Made by a program: the position numbers and the translations under genes. A model generated the notes under the pieces. It saw only the letters and a program-made list of their open reading frames with translations, did no database searches and was not told where the DNA came from. A stretch of DNA of 64,000 nt, taken from contig JBAYVD010000004.1 in NCBI GenBank assembly GCA_041674745.1, positions 124,001-188,000 of the forward strand. The letters run 5' to 3'. Positions 51,694 through 60,737 of the stretch are shown piece after piece; the first letter of the stretch is position 1, and the number at the start of each line of letters is the position of its first letter. The stretch is from UBA2040 sp041674745 (GTDB taxonomy: Bacteria > Bacteroidota > Bacteroidia > Flavobacteriales_D > Crocinitomicaceae).

Positions 51694-52398
51694 TTACTTT
51701 GAAATTTCATCAATTCGGTTCAATACTAGTTCTAATTGTTGAATTTTTGTCAAATCGCTGTTGTCCAAAACCCAAGCATCTGCTGTTTGAATCAATGGAC
51801 TTTCCTCGCGCGTACTATCGATGTGGTCGCGCTCTAATAAATTTTTCTTGATTTCCTCCAAGTCTACATTGGAATCGGTATTTTTTATTTCATCGTAGCG
51901 TCTTTTGGCGCGTACATCTGGTCGGGCGGTGAGAAAAATTTTCAGTTCAGCGTGCGGAAATACCACCGATCCGATATCTCTTCCATCCATGACAACGCCA
52001 CCTTTCAAAGACATTTTGCGTTGTTCTTCAACAAGTTTTTGCCGCACTTCTTTGATGGTTGCAATGGGAGAAACAACACTAGATACTTCCATGCTGCGGA
52101 TCAATTTCTCGACATGTTCTCCATTTAAATACAAGGCAGGTTTCCCGAGAGTTTCATCGAATTGAAAGGTCAATTCAATTTCTTTTAAATGGGCTATGAT
52201 AGTATCAGAATCAAGATGATTGCTGGAAACCCAGTTGTTTCGTAAACTGTACAAAGCCACTCCGCGATACATGGCTCCACTGTCGATGTAAATGTAGGAA
52301 AGTTGCTTTGCAATTTCTTTGGCCAACGTGCTTTTGCCACAGGAAGAGTGCCCATCAATGGCAATCGTTATTTTTTTTACGTCTTCAGCTGTTTTCAT
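51694..52398 (-). CDS. cmk: Cytidylate kinase
   Basis: 234-residue CMP/dCMP kinase. P loop is IAIDGHSSCGKSTLAKEIAK near 12-31, followed by YIDSGAMYRGVALYSLRNNW near 36-55. The CMP-binding insert region is present, and GGVVMDGRDIGSVVFPHAEL near 137-156 and FLTARPDVRAKRRYDEI complete the core. It lies 29 nt downstream of porQ on the same strand, probably one operon. Confidence 0.95.
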   Translation of the reverse strand: MKTAEDVKKITIAIDGHSSCGKSTLAKEIAKQLSYIYIDSGAMYRGVALYSLRNNWVSSNHLDSDTIIAHLKEIELTFQFDETLGKPALYLNGEHVEKLIRSMEVSSVVSPIATIKEVRQKLVEEQRKMSLKGGVVMDGRDIGSVVFPHAELKIFLTARPDVRAKRRYDEIKNTDSNVDLEEIKKNLLERDHIDSTREESPLIQTADAWVLDNSDLTKIQQLELVLNRIDEISK

Positions 52399-52427
52399 CT
52401 ACTGCGAAAATAATCATTTGAACGCGA

Positions 52428-53462
52428 TTATTTGCGCCACTGACCAAGGTTGGTACTCAATGATAACATGTGTTGGTAGCCAGCGCGAGAAACAACTCCA
52501 AATCCATAGTCAACAGAGAATCGCTTGAAATAAAAACCTGCGCCAAATGAAAATCCTGAAACTCCAGGCCGATCAAACAATTTCATTTCTTGTCGTTTTT
52601 GGAAATCAAATGCTGTTCGTACATGCAAATTTTCAGAAATGAGGACTTCCAATTGATAGGTAAGATGCCGTGCGGTTTTCTCTATAAAATTGGCAGTGGG
52701 AACTGGAATTGAATCGCCCGTAAGTGCGTCGATAGTAGGTTTGGCATTGGGGTCGACATAACTCAAATCCCATTTGTTTAAATGATGCGCCAGCAAGGAG
52801 AACCGGAATGGGGCGTGTTTTAATTTTTTAGAAAAAGCCATTTGCAATTCAACCGGCAACGGCTCGTGTTTTCCAGGTGTGAATCCTTTGAACTGATACC
52901 CGGCGTTTTTTACCAAAACGGTGGCTAAAAATTCTTTGTCTTCGTTGTAATAGTTCCCTGCAAAGTCGAGGGAAGCTCCGATTGAGGAGTAAGACGACAA
53001 TTGAGAGAAAATAAAATTTAAACTAGCACCTATGCTTAGCTTTGGTGAGAAAGGTTTCGCAACACTGGCGCCTAAAACAAAATCCATTGGTTTGAAAACA
53101 CCACTTTCATTACCGTAAATGTCTCGACCTATCATTTTACCATAGTCTACATAGCGAAGGTGAGCAACGCCAACAAAATCATTTTTCAACGTTCGTCCGT
53201 AATTGATCATGCCGTAATTGATGCCACCAGGCAACAAGGCTTGGTTGGTGGAGGCACGTTTATTCATTTTCGCATTGATGAGGGAGGGATTGGAAACACC
53301 TAAACTCAAATCTTGATCTTTCACTGAAATGAAATCGTTGCCCAAGGCCAATGTTCGCGCATTGTAGGCTAAGTCGAGAAAGGAAAAACTAGTGGTGCCG
53401 CCCGTTTGCGCCCAACTTCCTACCGTCAGGAGTAAGAAAAATAAACCAAGCAATGTTTTCAT
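52428..53462 (-). CDS. porQ: Type IX secretion system protein PorQ
   Basis: 344 residues from the ATG at 53462; a longer frame starts at 53522 (364 residues) but would overlap the phosphoesterase. MKTLLGLFFLLLTVGSWAQT gives a clean signal peptide. The mature protein is an outer-membrane barrel of the PorQ family: FLDLAYNARTLALGNDFISV near 29-48, NYGMINYGRTLKNDFVGVAH and LGASVAKPFSPKLSIGASLN. PorQ binds PorZ at the cell surface during T9SS cargo processing. It is upstream of cmk. Confidence 0.88.
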   Translation of the reverse strand: MKTLLGLFFLLLTVGSWAQTGGTTSFSFLDLAYNARTLALGNDFISVKDQDLSLGVSNPSLINAKMNKRASTNQALLPGGINYGMINYGRTLKNDFVGVAHLRYVDYGKMIGRDIYGNESGVFKPMDFVLGASVAKPFSPKLSIGASLNFIFSQLSSYSSIGASLDFAGNYYNEDKEFLATVLVKNAGYQFKGFTPGKHEPLPVELQMAFSKKLKHAPFRFSLLAHHLNKWDLSYVDPNAKPTIDALTGDSIPVPTANFIEKTARHLTYQLEVLISENLHVRTAFDFQKRQEMKLFDRPGVSGFSFGAGFYFKRFSVDYGFGVVSRAGYQHMLSLSTNLGQWRK

Positions 53463-53499
53463 GTATGCCATTAACGCAAAGTAAATAGAAAAATTATGT

Positions 53500-53997
53500 T
53501 CAAACGCGTTTTCCCAGTTCAATTGCTTCCATATCTTGAATTTTATTCTCCGAAATGGTGAACCGAAGCAAGGTGCGAACGGAATGAAATCCTTTGATAC
53601 CGCAAGCTCCAGGATTCAACCAAAGCAATTGGTGTCGAGGGTCATTTTGGACTAAAAGTATGTGTGAATGACCGCAAACGAAAATATTGGGGCGCTCTTT
53701 CGTTAAAAGTTCGGGAATGTCCTTGGCATATCGACTCGGCCTTCCAGCGATGTGCGTCATTAAAATTTTCATTTTTTCCACGTTAAAAACAATCGTTTCC
53801 GGCGTTTCTGTGCGCATTTTTGTGTCATCAATATTACCATAAACAATGCGCAAAGGCTTGAAAGCCCTCAATTGGTCGAGAACTTCCAGGCTACCAATAT
53901 CGCCCGCATGCCATATTTCATCCACATCCTTAAAATGCGAGAAAATTTTGGGGTCTAAATAACCGTGCGTGTCCGAAAGTAAACCGATTTTGGTCAT
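53500..53997 (-). CDS. YfcE/MJ0936-type metallophosphoesterase
   Basis: 165-residue calcineurin-like phosphodiesterase. Metal-binding motifs in order: LLSDTHGYLD near residue 6, WHAGDIGSLEVL near 29, VYGNIDDTKMRTE near 54, ILMTHIAGRPSR near 80 and FVCGHSHILLVQNDP near 106. Substrate unknown; relatives hydrolyse phosphodiesters. A CAAAAGTA on the plus strand (TACTTTTG on the minus) ends 4 nt before its start. It precedes porQ on the same strand. Confidence 0.88.
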   Translation of the reverse strand: MTKIGLLSDTHGYLDPKIFSHFKDVDEIWHAGDIGSLEVLDQLRAFKPLRIVYGNIDDTKMRTETPETIVFNVEKMKILMTHIAGRPSRYAKDIPELLTKERPNIFVCGHSHILLVQNDPRHQLLWLNPGACGIKGFHSVRTLLRFTISENKIQDMEAIELGKRV

Positions 53998-54001
53998 GGC
54001 G

Positions 54002-54009
54002 CAAAAGTA
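54002..54009 (-). promoter_or_regulatory. Candidate -7 promoter box for the phosphoesterase gene
   Basis: Minus-strand TACTTTTG, exact TAnnTTTG, ending 4 nt before the ATG at 53997. Confidence 0.4.
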
Positions 54010-54074
54010 ACCGTTTTGATTTTATTTAATGGTAAATCCGTTGTTTTGCCTGAAAAATTTCTACTTTCGATACG

Positions 54075-55109
54075 ATGAAACAAGATCAAAAATTAGAATG
54101 GGTAAAAAAACGGAAGGAGCGACGCGAACAGTTGGTGCCTGAAATTTTATTCCAAGGCATTCTAAAACAGGATCGTGTTATTTTATCATCCGCCATTACG
54201 CTCTTGGAAAGTTCCCTTCCAGAAGACAACCTAAAAGCAAACGAATTAATAAAATTGTGTTTGCCGCATGCTGGGAAATCAATCCGAATTGGTATCACAG
54301 GAGTTCCTGGAGTAGGAAAAAGTACTTTCATTGAGGCGTTTGGACTATTTGTACTTTCGCTTGGTAAAAAAATAGCCGTTTTAGCCATCGATCCGAGCAG
54401 CGAAGAAGGTGGTGGTAGTATTTTGGGAGATAAAACCCGCATGAATGAATTGAGTGCGGCAGAAAACGCCTTTATTCGCCCTACGCCATCTGGAGACAGT
54501 TTGGGAGGTGTGGCCCGAAAAACGAGAGAGAGTATTTTGCTCTGTGAAGCAGCTGGATTTGATGTGATCGTCATTGAAACAGTAGGAGTAGGGCAAAGTG
54601 AAACCTTGGTGCATTCCATGGTTGATTTTTTCCTTTTGCTCATGCTTTCAGGCGCTGGCGATGAATTGCAAGGAATCAAACGCGGCATCATGGAATTGGC
54701 GGATCTGCTGGTCATCAACAAAGCGGATGGAGACAACCGATCCAAGGCAAATTTAGCTGCAAAAGAGTATAAAAATGCGCTGCATTTATTTCCACCCAAT
54801 ACCAACGATTGGATTCCGAAAACAATGGTTTGCAGTGCTATCGAAAAAGAAAATATTCAAGAAGTTTGGCAGGAAATAGAAAGTTTCCGAAATCATACTA
54901 CCTTAAATGGTTGGCTAGACAAAAAAAGACAAACGCAAGATTTACGTTGGTTCAAGGAAGCCTTGAAGGAATCCATATTGCATCATTTTCTGGATCGAAA
55001 AGGTGCCAACGAGAGTGTTCATGATTTTGAACGTCAAATCATCGATCAATCCATTTCCCCTTTTGATGCAGCAGAACAGCTGTTGGCCCAATGGCTAAAG
55101 GACAAATAA
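54075..55109 (+). CDS. meaB: MeaB/ArgK-type GTPase for methylmalonyl-CoA mutase
   Basis: 344-residue G3E GTPase that loads and protects methylmalonyl-CoA mutase. P loop is RIGITGVPGVGKSTFIEAFG near 73-92. Further blocks are AVLAIDPSSEEGGGSILGDK near 102-121, RPTPSGDSLGGVARKTRESI near 136-155, VIVIETVGVGQSE near 164 and DLLVINKADGDN near 213. No mutase gene is in the window. It is followed after 9 nt by the S4 gene. Confidence 0.93.
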   Translation: MKQDQKLEWVKKRKERREQLVPEILFQGILKQDRVILSSAITLLESSLPEDNLKANELIKLCLPHAGKSIRIGITGVPGVGKSTFIEAFGLFVLSLGKKIAVLAIDPSSEEGGGSILGDKTRMNELSAAENAFIRPTPSGDSLGGVARKTRESILLCEAAGFDVIVIETVGVGQSETLVHSMVDFFLLLMLSGAGDELQGIKRGIMELADLLVINKADGDNRSKANLAAKEYKNALHLFPPNTNDWIPKTMVCSAIEKENIQEVWQEIESFRNHTTLNGWLDKKRQTQDLRWFKEALKESILHHFLDRKGANESVHDFERQIIDQSISPFDAAEQLLAQWLKDK

Positions 55110-55118
55110 AAAAATAAA

Positions 55119-55328
55119 ATGAAACAAGAATTCAAAATAGAAGGCGATTACATCGAATTGATCCAACTATTAAAAGCCACAGGACTGGCGAGCACAGGTG
55201 GTCATGCCAAATTTATTGTTGGGGATGGTATGGTGAAAAGAAATGGCGAAATTGAGCTCCGTAAAAGGGCAAAATTAATTCCCGGTGATGTGTTGGTCAT
55301 TGATGGAAAAGAATTTACGATGGTCTAA
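55119..55328 (+). CDS. S4-domain RNA-binding protein (YbcJ-like)
   Basis: 69-residue protein that is almost only an S4 domain: YIELIQLLKATGLASTGGHA, then KFIVGDGMVKRNGEIELRKR and AKLIPGDVLVIDG. It binds structured RNA in relatives (YbcJ/RqcP-like). It is co-transcribed with meaB (9-nt gap). Confidence 0.88.
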   Translation: MKQEFKIEGDYIELIQLLKATGLASTGGHAKFIVGDGMVKRNGEIELRKRAKLIPGDVLVIDGKEFTMV

Positions 55329-55349
55329 TTCCCTTCATTGAAGTTCATT

Positions 55350-55958
55350 TTAACCTCTTCTCCCTAACGGAATGAACAAACTAACGCGATAAAGTATCGG
55401 AATTAGGGCTCCGTTTTGTCCGTTGGGCCCCACCTTCTTTGGGTGATAGGTCGCTCGGTAGGGACTGTTCAGATTGTTTACAACATCGTAATAAATTCCA
55501 AGATTCACCCGAAATCGATTCTCTAAAAAAGATTGAGAATAGCCTCCGCCTAAAAATAAAGTAGTGATCCAATGCTTATCCGGTTTTCCGGTGTTAATGG
55601 CAAAATAAGGACTATTTAAAAATTCCAGTTCACCACCAATAAACAAATATTGAAACAGGCGCACGTGCAAGAAAGCACCAGCTCCAAAGATATCGTAACT
55701 AGCACTATTTCCATAAAGATTTGAATAGGCACGCATCATTCGAAAAGAAGGACCATAAGCAAAAGTACTATCACCCGCAGGCAAAAGTGCTAGCTTCAAT
55801 CCAAGTGTAAAGTTTCCACCATTGGTTCCAACACTGAAATAGCCATCCAAGCCTATTTCCTTGCCCATTTTTTCCATGTCAACAAGCACTTCGTCGTCCT
55901 CCTCTTGTGCCCAAATCAGCGGAGATACAAACAACAACAAAATCCATAATTTTTTCAT
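55350..55958 (-). CDS. Secreted barrel-like protein, unknown function
   Basis: 202 residues with a signal peptide (KKLWILLLFVSPLIWAQ) followed by acidic EEDDEVLVDMEKMGKEI. The rest alternates amphipathic strands (LDGYFSVGTNGGNFTLGLKL, YLFIGGELEFLNSPYFAI, WITTLFLGGGYSQSFL), as in outer-membrane barrels, and ends VSLFIPLGRRG. It converges on the S4 gene with a 21-nt gap. Confidence 0.7.
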   Translation of the reverse strand: MKKLWILLLFVSPLIWAQEEDDEVLVDMEKMGKEIGLDGYFSVGTNGGNFTLGLKLALLPAGDSTFAYGPSFRMMRAYSNLYGNSASYDIFGAGAFLHVRLFQYLFIGGELEFLNSPYFAINTGKPDKHWITTLFLGGGYSQSFLENRFRVNLGIYYDVVNNLNSPYRATYHPKKVGPNGQNGALIPILYRVSLFIPLGRRG

Positions 55959-56108
55959 GTTTCAAATTTAAAGGTATTCTTTCCAAAATCAGTATTCAAT
56001 GAAAAAATTTAAGCAATAATTAAGGTTGTATTCGAAACTTGTAGGCAAGAATTAGCCAGGCTAATGATTTGAAAATAAAAACGAGAAAACAATTTCGCGA
56101 AAAGTATC

Positions 56109-56116
56109 TATCTTTG
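56109..56116 (+). promoter_or_regulatory. Candidate -7 promoter box for folD
   Basis: TATCTTTG, exact TAnnTTTG, 15 nt before the ATG at 56132. It argues against the upstream in-frame start at 56069. Confidence 0.55.
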
Positions 56117-56131
56117 CAAAAAAGATCCAGT

Positions 56132-57010
56132 ATGCAATTATTAGACGGCAAAGCAACTTCAGAATTAATCAAAAAAGAATTGGCTGATGCCGTGAAAACG
56201 CGAAAAGAAGAAGGGAAGAAAATTCCTCATTTGGCGGCGATTTTGGTCGGAACGGATGGAGGTTCAATGACGTATGTAAACGCGAAAGTCAAGGCTTGCG
56301 ATCAAATCGGATTCGAGAGTACATTAATTCGCTACGACGATTCCGTGCCAGAAGAAATCTTGTTAGCCAAGGTAAAATCTTTGAACGAAGACAAGAGTAT
56401 CGATGGATTTATTGTTCAATTGCCCTTGCCGAAACACATCGATGAGTTAAAAATCACCCAAGCTATCGATCCGTTAAAGGATGTAGATGGATTTCACCCT
56501 GTGAACTTAGGAAATATGGTCTTGAATTTACCTGGTTTTCTCCCAGCTACCCCAGCAGGAATTGTTCAATTGATCAAACGAAATGGCATAGAAACAGCAG
56601 GTAAAAACTGTGTTGTGATTGGACGAAGCAACATCGTTGGGATGCCGTTGAGTATCATGTTGGCACGTAATACAGACCCAGGAAATTGTACCGTTACGCT
56701 GACGCATAGTCGAACGAAAAATTTAAAAGAAATCTGTCTTGGTGCAGATATATTGATTGCGGCCATTGGTAAACCGGGTTATGTTACCGCAGATATGGTG
56801 AAAGAGGGTGCTGTGGTAATTGACGTAGGGACAACGCGCATCGAAGACAGTAGTCGCGCTCGTGGCTGGCGTTTGAGTGGTGACGTTGATTTTGAAAACG
56901 TAGCTCCAAAAACTTCTTTTATAACGCCCGTTCCAGGTGGAGTTGGGCCCATGACCATCGCGTCTTTGATGATCAACACACTACAAGCGATGGAATTAAA
57001 AGGGAAGTAA
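56132..57010 (+). CDS. folD: Bifunctional methylenetetrahydrofolate dehydrogenase/cyclohydrolase
   Basis: 292 residues from the ATG at 56132, which gives the canonical start QLLDGKATSELIKKELADAV. The longer frame from 56069 is preceded by no promoter and places the box inside the gene. FolD interconverts 5,10-methylene- and 10-formyl-THF with NADP. Motifs are GSMTYVNAKVKACDQIGF near 48, the catalytic Lys in YVNAKVKAC, GFIVQLPLPKH near 91, DVDGFHPVNLGN near 120 and NCVVIGRSNIVGMPLSIML near 157. Transcribed alone. Confidence 0.95.
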   Translation: MQLLDGKATSELIKKELADAVKTRKEEGKKIPHLAAILVGTDGGSMTYVNAKVKACDQIGFESTLIRYDDSVPEEILLAKVKSLNEDKSIDGFIVQLPLPKHIDELKITQAIDPLKDVDGFHPVNLGNMVLNLPGFLPATPAGIVQLIKRNGIETAGKNCVVIGRSNIVGMPLSIMLARNTDPGNCTVTLTHSRTKNLKEICLGADILIAAIGKPGYVTADMVKEGAVVIDVGTTRIEDSSRARGWRLSGDVDFENVAPKTSFITPVPGGVGPMTIASLMINTLQAMELKGK

Positions 57011-57143
57011 TTTTCAATCCTATTTACAGGTCCACATGGAGTGAACAATTCTCTACAGGTTAGGAAAAAAACTGACTTATATTATTTTTTTGAATTAATT
57101 TAATTCGTTAATTTGTCTTTAAACAACTTAAAAACAACTCGAT

Positions 57144-57950
57144 ATGAAAATTAATTTACGATTGTCTTTCATGGCTTTGCTCATGATTTCAATGACCTCA
57201 TTTGGCCAAATTCCCAACAATGGATTTGAAAATTGGACAGATGACGGTTCGGATAATAACCCAGACTTTTGGATAACGAGTAATTCTGATCCTTTCGTTT
57301 GCGTTTCGCCCTATACTCCGGCTTATGCAGGTAACTTTTCCATGAAAGTGGAAACGTTTTCTCCAGGATTTGGCATCCTTCCAGGTATCGCCGAATTGGA
57401 TTTTAATTATTCACAGCGGCCCAATTTTTTAAAAGCGTGCATTAAAACCAACATTGCTCCGGGCGACAAAGTAATATTAATGGTTTCCATGTTTCAGGGT
57501 GATTCGATTGTGGCTTCCCCCTTATTTTGTTCCTTTAACGTGGATACGAATATCAATGAATTTACTTGCATGTATTTCCCTATAAGCTATTTATCTTCTT
57601 TGATTCCTGATTCAGTGAATATTACGATTGCAGCGGGCATGGGGAATACACAGATGGGAACCTACATTATCGTAGATGAATTGTCTTTTGAAGACGCCTT
57701 GGATATCGCTGAAATGGAAAAAAATCCTTTGACTCAATTGTTTCCAAATCCATTTACCGATAAGTTGACGATTGCTTCTGAAATTTCGGATAAGATTGAA
57801 TTAATCAACCTGCGCGGTGAAGTAATCTCAGTTCCCATAGCCGCACATGACGGATTCACGGATTTGGATACGAGCAAATTACCGGAAGGACTTTACGTAG
57901 TTCGCGTTTATGCGAAAAATGGACTTGTTAGCTTTAAAGTGATCAAATAG
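57144..57950 (+). CDS. T9SS cargo protein with type A sorting domain
   Basis: 268 residues. A signal peptide (about 1-21, ending SFGQ) precedes a beta-sandwich domain with FENWTDDGSDNNPDFWITSN near the start, resembling secreted carbohydrate-binding or PCMD-like domains. A linker leads to the type A T9SS tail: LFPNPFTDKLTIASEISDKI near 199, then LINLRGEVISVPIAAHD and DLDTSKLPEGLYVVRVYAKN, ending FKVIK. It is exported by the type IX system, of which PorQ is encoded nearby. Confidence 0.85.
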   Translation: MKINLRLSFMALLMISMTSFGQIPNNGFENWTDDGSDNNPDFWITSNSDPFVCVSPYTPAYAGNFSMKVETFSPGFGILPGIAELDFNYSQRPNFLKACIKTNIAPGDKVILMVSMFQGDSIVASPLFCSFNVDTNINEFTCMYFPISYLSSLIPDSVNITIAAGMGNTQMGTYIIVDELSFEDALDIAEMEKNPLTQLFPNPFTDKLTIASEISDKIELINLRGEVISVPIAAHDGFTDLDTSKLPEGLYVVRVYAKNGLVSFKVIK

Positions 57951-57960
57951 ATTCGCGCGG

Positions 57961-59451
57961 TTACAATCTTTCTAAGTTGGTTTTTACTCCATTTACAAGT
58001 GAGTAACAAGCCAACTTATCTTTGAAAACAGACGTTTTGAAAATTGATTTGTTCAAGAGCATACGAACACATTCTTGAATTCCTTCAACGATGGAAGGGT
58101 GAGGGTGCACCAATTCAGCGAGCACCTCGATACCGACATTCATTTTGATCAAAAGTCCAACCGCTTGAATGGCACTCGAAGCATGTTCACCAACTGCGCG
58201 CATACCAAGTATTTTCATGTCATTATCGTTGCTGACGATTATTTTGAAAAATCCTTGCGTTTTGCGCATGGCAATGGCTCTGGCAATGACGGAATAGTCA
58301 ATTTTCACCACTTTTACAGGAATGTTTTTTTCGATGCATTGCTGCTCATTCATGCCTACGGCTGCCACTTCAGGTTGTAAAAACATGATAGTGCAAACAT
58401 TGTCGTAGGATAGCGGTGCTCGTGTGTTGCCAAATATTTTTTCCACCGCATGTCGAGCTTCAATTTCTCCCATGTTCACCAGAGCAATTCGCCCAGACAC
58501 ATCACCAACGGCATAAATATTGGGAATATTCGTTTGGGTGTCTGCATCGCCGATATAGAGATTACGGGGACCTAAAACAACGCCAGCAGCGGCAATGTCC
58601 AGGCCTTCTACATTGGGCAATCGACCAACGGAGAGTAATGCTTTTTGAACACGGATAATTTCTGTTTTACCGTCGTTATATTCCAGTTCATATTCGACTT
58701 CGCCTTCCACGATTTCCATTCGTTTCAAGGCAGAATTGTGATGAATAATGACACCTCTTTTTTCGAGATTGGAAGCCACCATGCTGGAGATGTCTTCATC
58801 TTCGAAAGGTAAAATTCGATCTTGTCGGTCAATGATGTGGACTTTTGTTTTGCCAAAATTGGAGAATATAGTAGCATATTCACAACCAATTACACCCGCT
58901 CCAACAATTACGATACTCTCTGGATAGTCATCGATTTGATCAATTCCATCGCTGGTTAAAATGATTTTTTCGTCGACTACAACATTGGGTATGAATCTGG
59001 GTCTTGATCCCGTCGCTAAAATGATATGATCACCCCAAATTACCTTTTGTGTTCCTTCGTGATTGATTTGAATTTCATTTTTTGACAACAATTTTCCACT
59101 TCCTCTTTCGTAATGAAAGATTTTGTTCATTGTTTCTGTTTGCAACAACTTTATGTGACATGAATATTGAAATTTTCGCTCAAAAATTGCCTCTTCTAAA
59201 TTTCTTCGAACATCCGTCCATGGCATCTCGAAATTCATGTGCTCATCGGATTTGAGCATATTGTTGACACTGGCCACACGAGTCGAAAGTTCCCAAAGAG
59301 TTTTAGAAGACAAAGCACCGTTGTAAACGCCCGCTCCGCCAACTTTGTCGCGTTCTATGAGACAAACACGTTTACCAAAATCAATTCCGCGCATGGCGGC
59401 AGCATAGCCAGCGGGACCTCCGCCAATCACAACCAAATCGTAATGATCCAT
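57961..59451 (-). CDS. Dihydrolipoamide-dehydrogenase-like flavoprotein lacking the redox disulfide
   Basis: 496 residues with the pyridine nucleotide-disulfide reductase fold: FAD site LVVIGGGPAGYAAAM near 6-20, second dinucleotide site IVIVGAGVIGCEYATIFSNF near 180-199, NIYAVGDVSGRIALVNMG near 305, and the dimerisation domain with HPHPSIVEGIQE near 451. The segment GGTCLNVGCIPSK of Lpd reads GGAGVYNGALSSK here, so both redox cysteines are gone (Gly41 and Ala46). This excludes normal dithiol chemistry. A soluble NAD(P) transhydrogenase (SthA-like) or another NAD(P)H:FAD role is more likely. Confidence 0.8.
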   Translation of the reverse strand: MDHYDLVVIGGGPAGYAAAMRGIDFGKRVCLIERDKVGGAGVYNGALSSKTLWELSTRVASVNNMLKSDEHMNFEMPWTDVRRNLEEAIFERKFQYSCHIKLLQTETMNKIFHYERGSGKLLSKNEIQINHEGTQKVIWGDHIILATGSRPRFIPNVVVDEKIILTSDGIDQIDDYPESIVIVGAGVIGCEYATIFSNFGKTKVHIIDRQDRILPFEDEDISSMVASNLEKRGVIIHHNSALKRMEIVEGEVEYELEYNDGKTEIIRVQKALLSVGRLPNVEGLDIAAAGVVLGPRNLYIGDADTQTNIPNIYAVGDVSGRIALVNMGEIEARHAVEKIFGNTRAPLSYDNVCTIMFLQPEVAAVGMNEQQCIEKNIPVKVVKIDYSVIARAIAMRKTQGFFKIIVSNDNDMKILGMRAVGEHASSAIQAVGLLIKMNVGIEVLAELVHPHPSIVEGIQECVRMLLNKSIFKTSVFKDKLACYSLVNGVKTNLERL

Positions 59452-59525
59452 GAGTATTTTCTAGGTTTTCCAGCAAATATAAGAGTTTATGCGATATTTG
59501 TGGAAACATAAAAAAGAAGGCAGTC

Positions 59526-60026
59526 GTGAAATATCAATCAGAATTAATTGAAGCTGTAAAAATCAAAGAGCAAAGTGCTAAGTTTTTTAAGAACAACAAA
59601 TTGAAGGGTAAAAAACTCGATGATCTTTTTCATGAAGAACACGAAAAAGTATTTCAGAAGATAGATTGCTTGGCCTGCGCAAATTGTTGTAAAACGACCA
59701 GTCCAATTTTTCGTGATATTGACATCAAGCGGATTGCTAAAAATTTGAGAACTACTGAGAAACAATTTATCACCTCTTATCTTCACCTGGATGAGGAAAT
59801 GGATTATGTCTTGAATCAATCTCCATGTGCTTTTTTGGATGCTGATGATAACAAATGCACAATTTATGAATTTCGACCTTTGGCGTGCCGTGAGTATCCC
59901 CACACCGATAGAAAAAACATGCATCAAATTTTAAATCTCACTCAAAAGAATATGGATATCTGTCCCGCTGTTGTTAGAATAGTTGGCACAATTCTTGAGA
60001 AATCGACTAAAAGTAAAGTTAGATAA
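59526..60026 (+). CDS. YkgJ family cysteine-cluster protein (GTG start)
   Basis: 166 residues from GTG at 59526 with AAGAAGG upstream. Cysteine cluster of the YkgJ/UPF0153 type: CLACANCCKTTSPIF near 49-63 (CxxCxxCC), then CAFLDADDNKCTIYEFRPLA with a further Cys, CREYPH and CPAVVR. These residues bind a metal or iron-sulfur site. It has a lysine-rich N-terminal helix. Function unknown. Confidence 0.85.
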   Translation: MKYQSELIEAVKIKEQSAKFFKNNKLKGKKLDDLFHEEHEKVFQKIDCLACANCCKTTSPIFRDIDIKRIAKNLRTTEKQFITSYLHLDEEMDYVLNQSPCAFLDADDNKCTIYEFRPLACREYPHTDRKNMHQILNLTQKNMDICPAVVRIVGTILEKSTKSKVR

Positions 60027-60154
60027 TTGATATGGTAATCAAAAATTTAGAGGTAAATTGTAGATTATTTGATGATTATTTAGTTATTTCGTGCAACCAA
60101 ACGATAGGTTCATGAAATTTGTGAACGTATAACAGAATAAAGAGGAGCCATTTA

Positions 60155-60733
60155 ATGGTTGAAATTAGTAACGATACCGCTGAAATTCTACTTAAAAGGA
60201 ATTTCGATAGAACAATCAATGGTTGTCTTCAAGACATTGGTTGTTTCTTGTTGCATGATTTTTTAGGCAATATAAATGAAACCACTATCGGGCAAATTTC
60301 AAGCTCCGTAGAACAAAAACTTCACCGTGTCGATTTGGAAAAAAACATCAGTAAAAGAGCTTTCGCTATTCTTATTGAAGGACTTCAGAATATTTATCGG
60401 CATGCGTTAAAAGACAGTGATGGTCAATCTGTGGGAGGTTTTGTATTGACCAATTCCAATGAGAACATTCAATTGCATTTTTTAAATTTGGTCTGCCAAG
60501 ATTACGTGCCCAAATTAAAGAAATACTGCGAAAGATTGAATTTAATGTCACATGATGAAATAAAGACTTTGTATATGGAAACACTGACGAATGCTGAAGT
60601 GACCGATAAAGGAGGCGCAAGTTTGGGTTGTATGTTGATGAAATTGAAATCGCATCATAATTTATCGTACAACTTTGAATTGGTAGAAAAAGAAATTTCT
60701 TGTTTGCATTTGATAGTGTCAATTGCAAAATAG
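60155..60733 (+). CDS. SiaB-like / DUF6272 family protein
   Basis: 192 residues similar in plan to SiaB-type histidine-kinase-like proteins (DUF6272): helical first half with FAILIEGLQNIYRHALKDSD near 69-88, an N-box-like motif (E...N), then a beta part and TNAEVTDKGGASLGCMLMKL near 147-166, a glycine-rich G1-like loop. Such proteins phosphorylate a partner (SiaC-like) and act in surface growth control in characterised bacteria. No partner gene is adjacent here. Function inferred. Confidence 0.65.
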   Translation: MVEISNDTAEILLKRNFDRTINGCLQDIGCFLLHDFLGNINETTIGQISSSVEQKLHRVDLEKNISKRAFAILIEGLQNIYRHALKDSDGQSVGGFVLTNSNENIQLHFLNLVCQDYVPKLKKYCERLNLMSHDEIKTLYMETLTNAEVTDKGGASLGCMLMKLKSHHNLSYNFELVEKEISCLHLIVSIAK

Positions 60734-60737
60734 AGCC

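Noticed and set aside
54086..54805. Minus-strand frame (239 codons) opposite meaB
   Set aside because: Antisense shadow of meaB, Ser/Pro/Asn-rich without signal peptide or domain.
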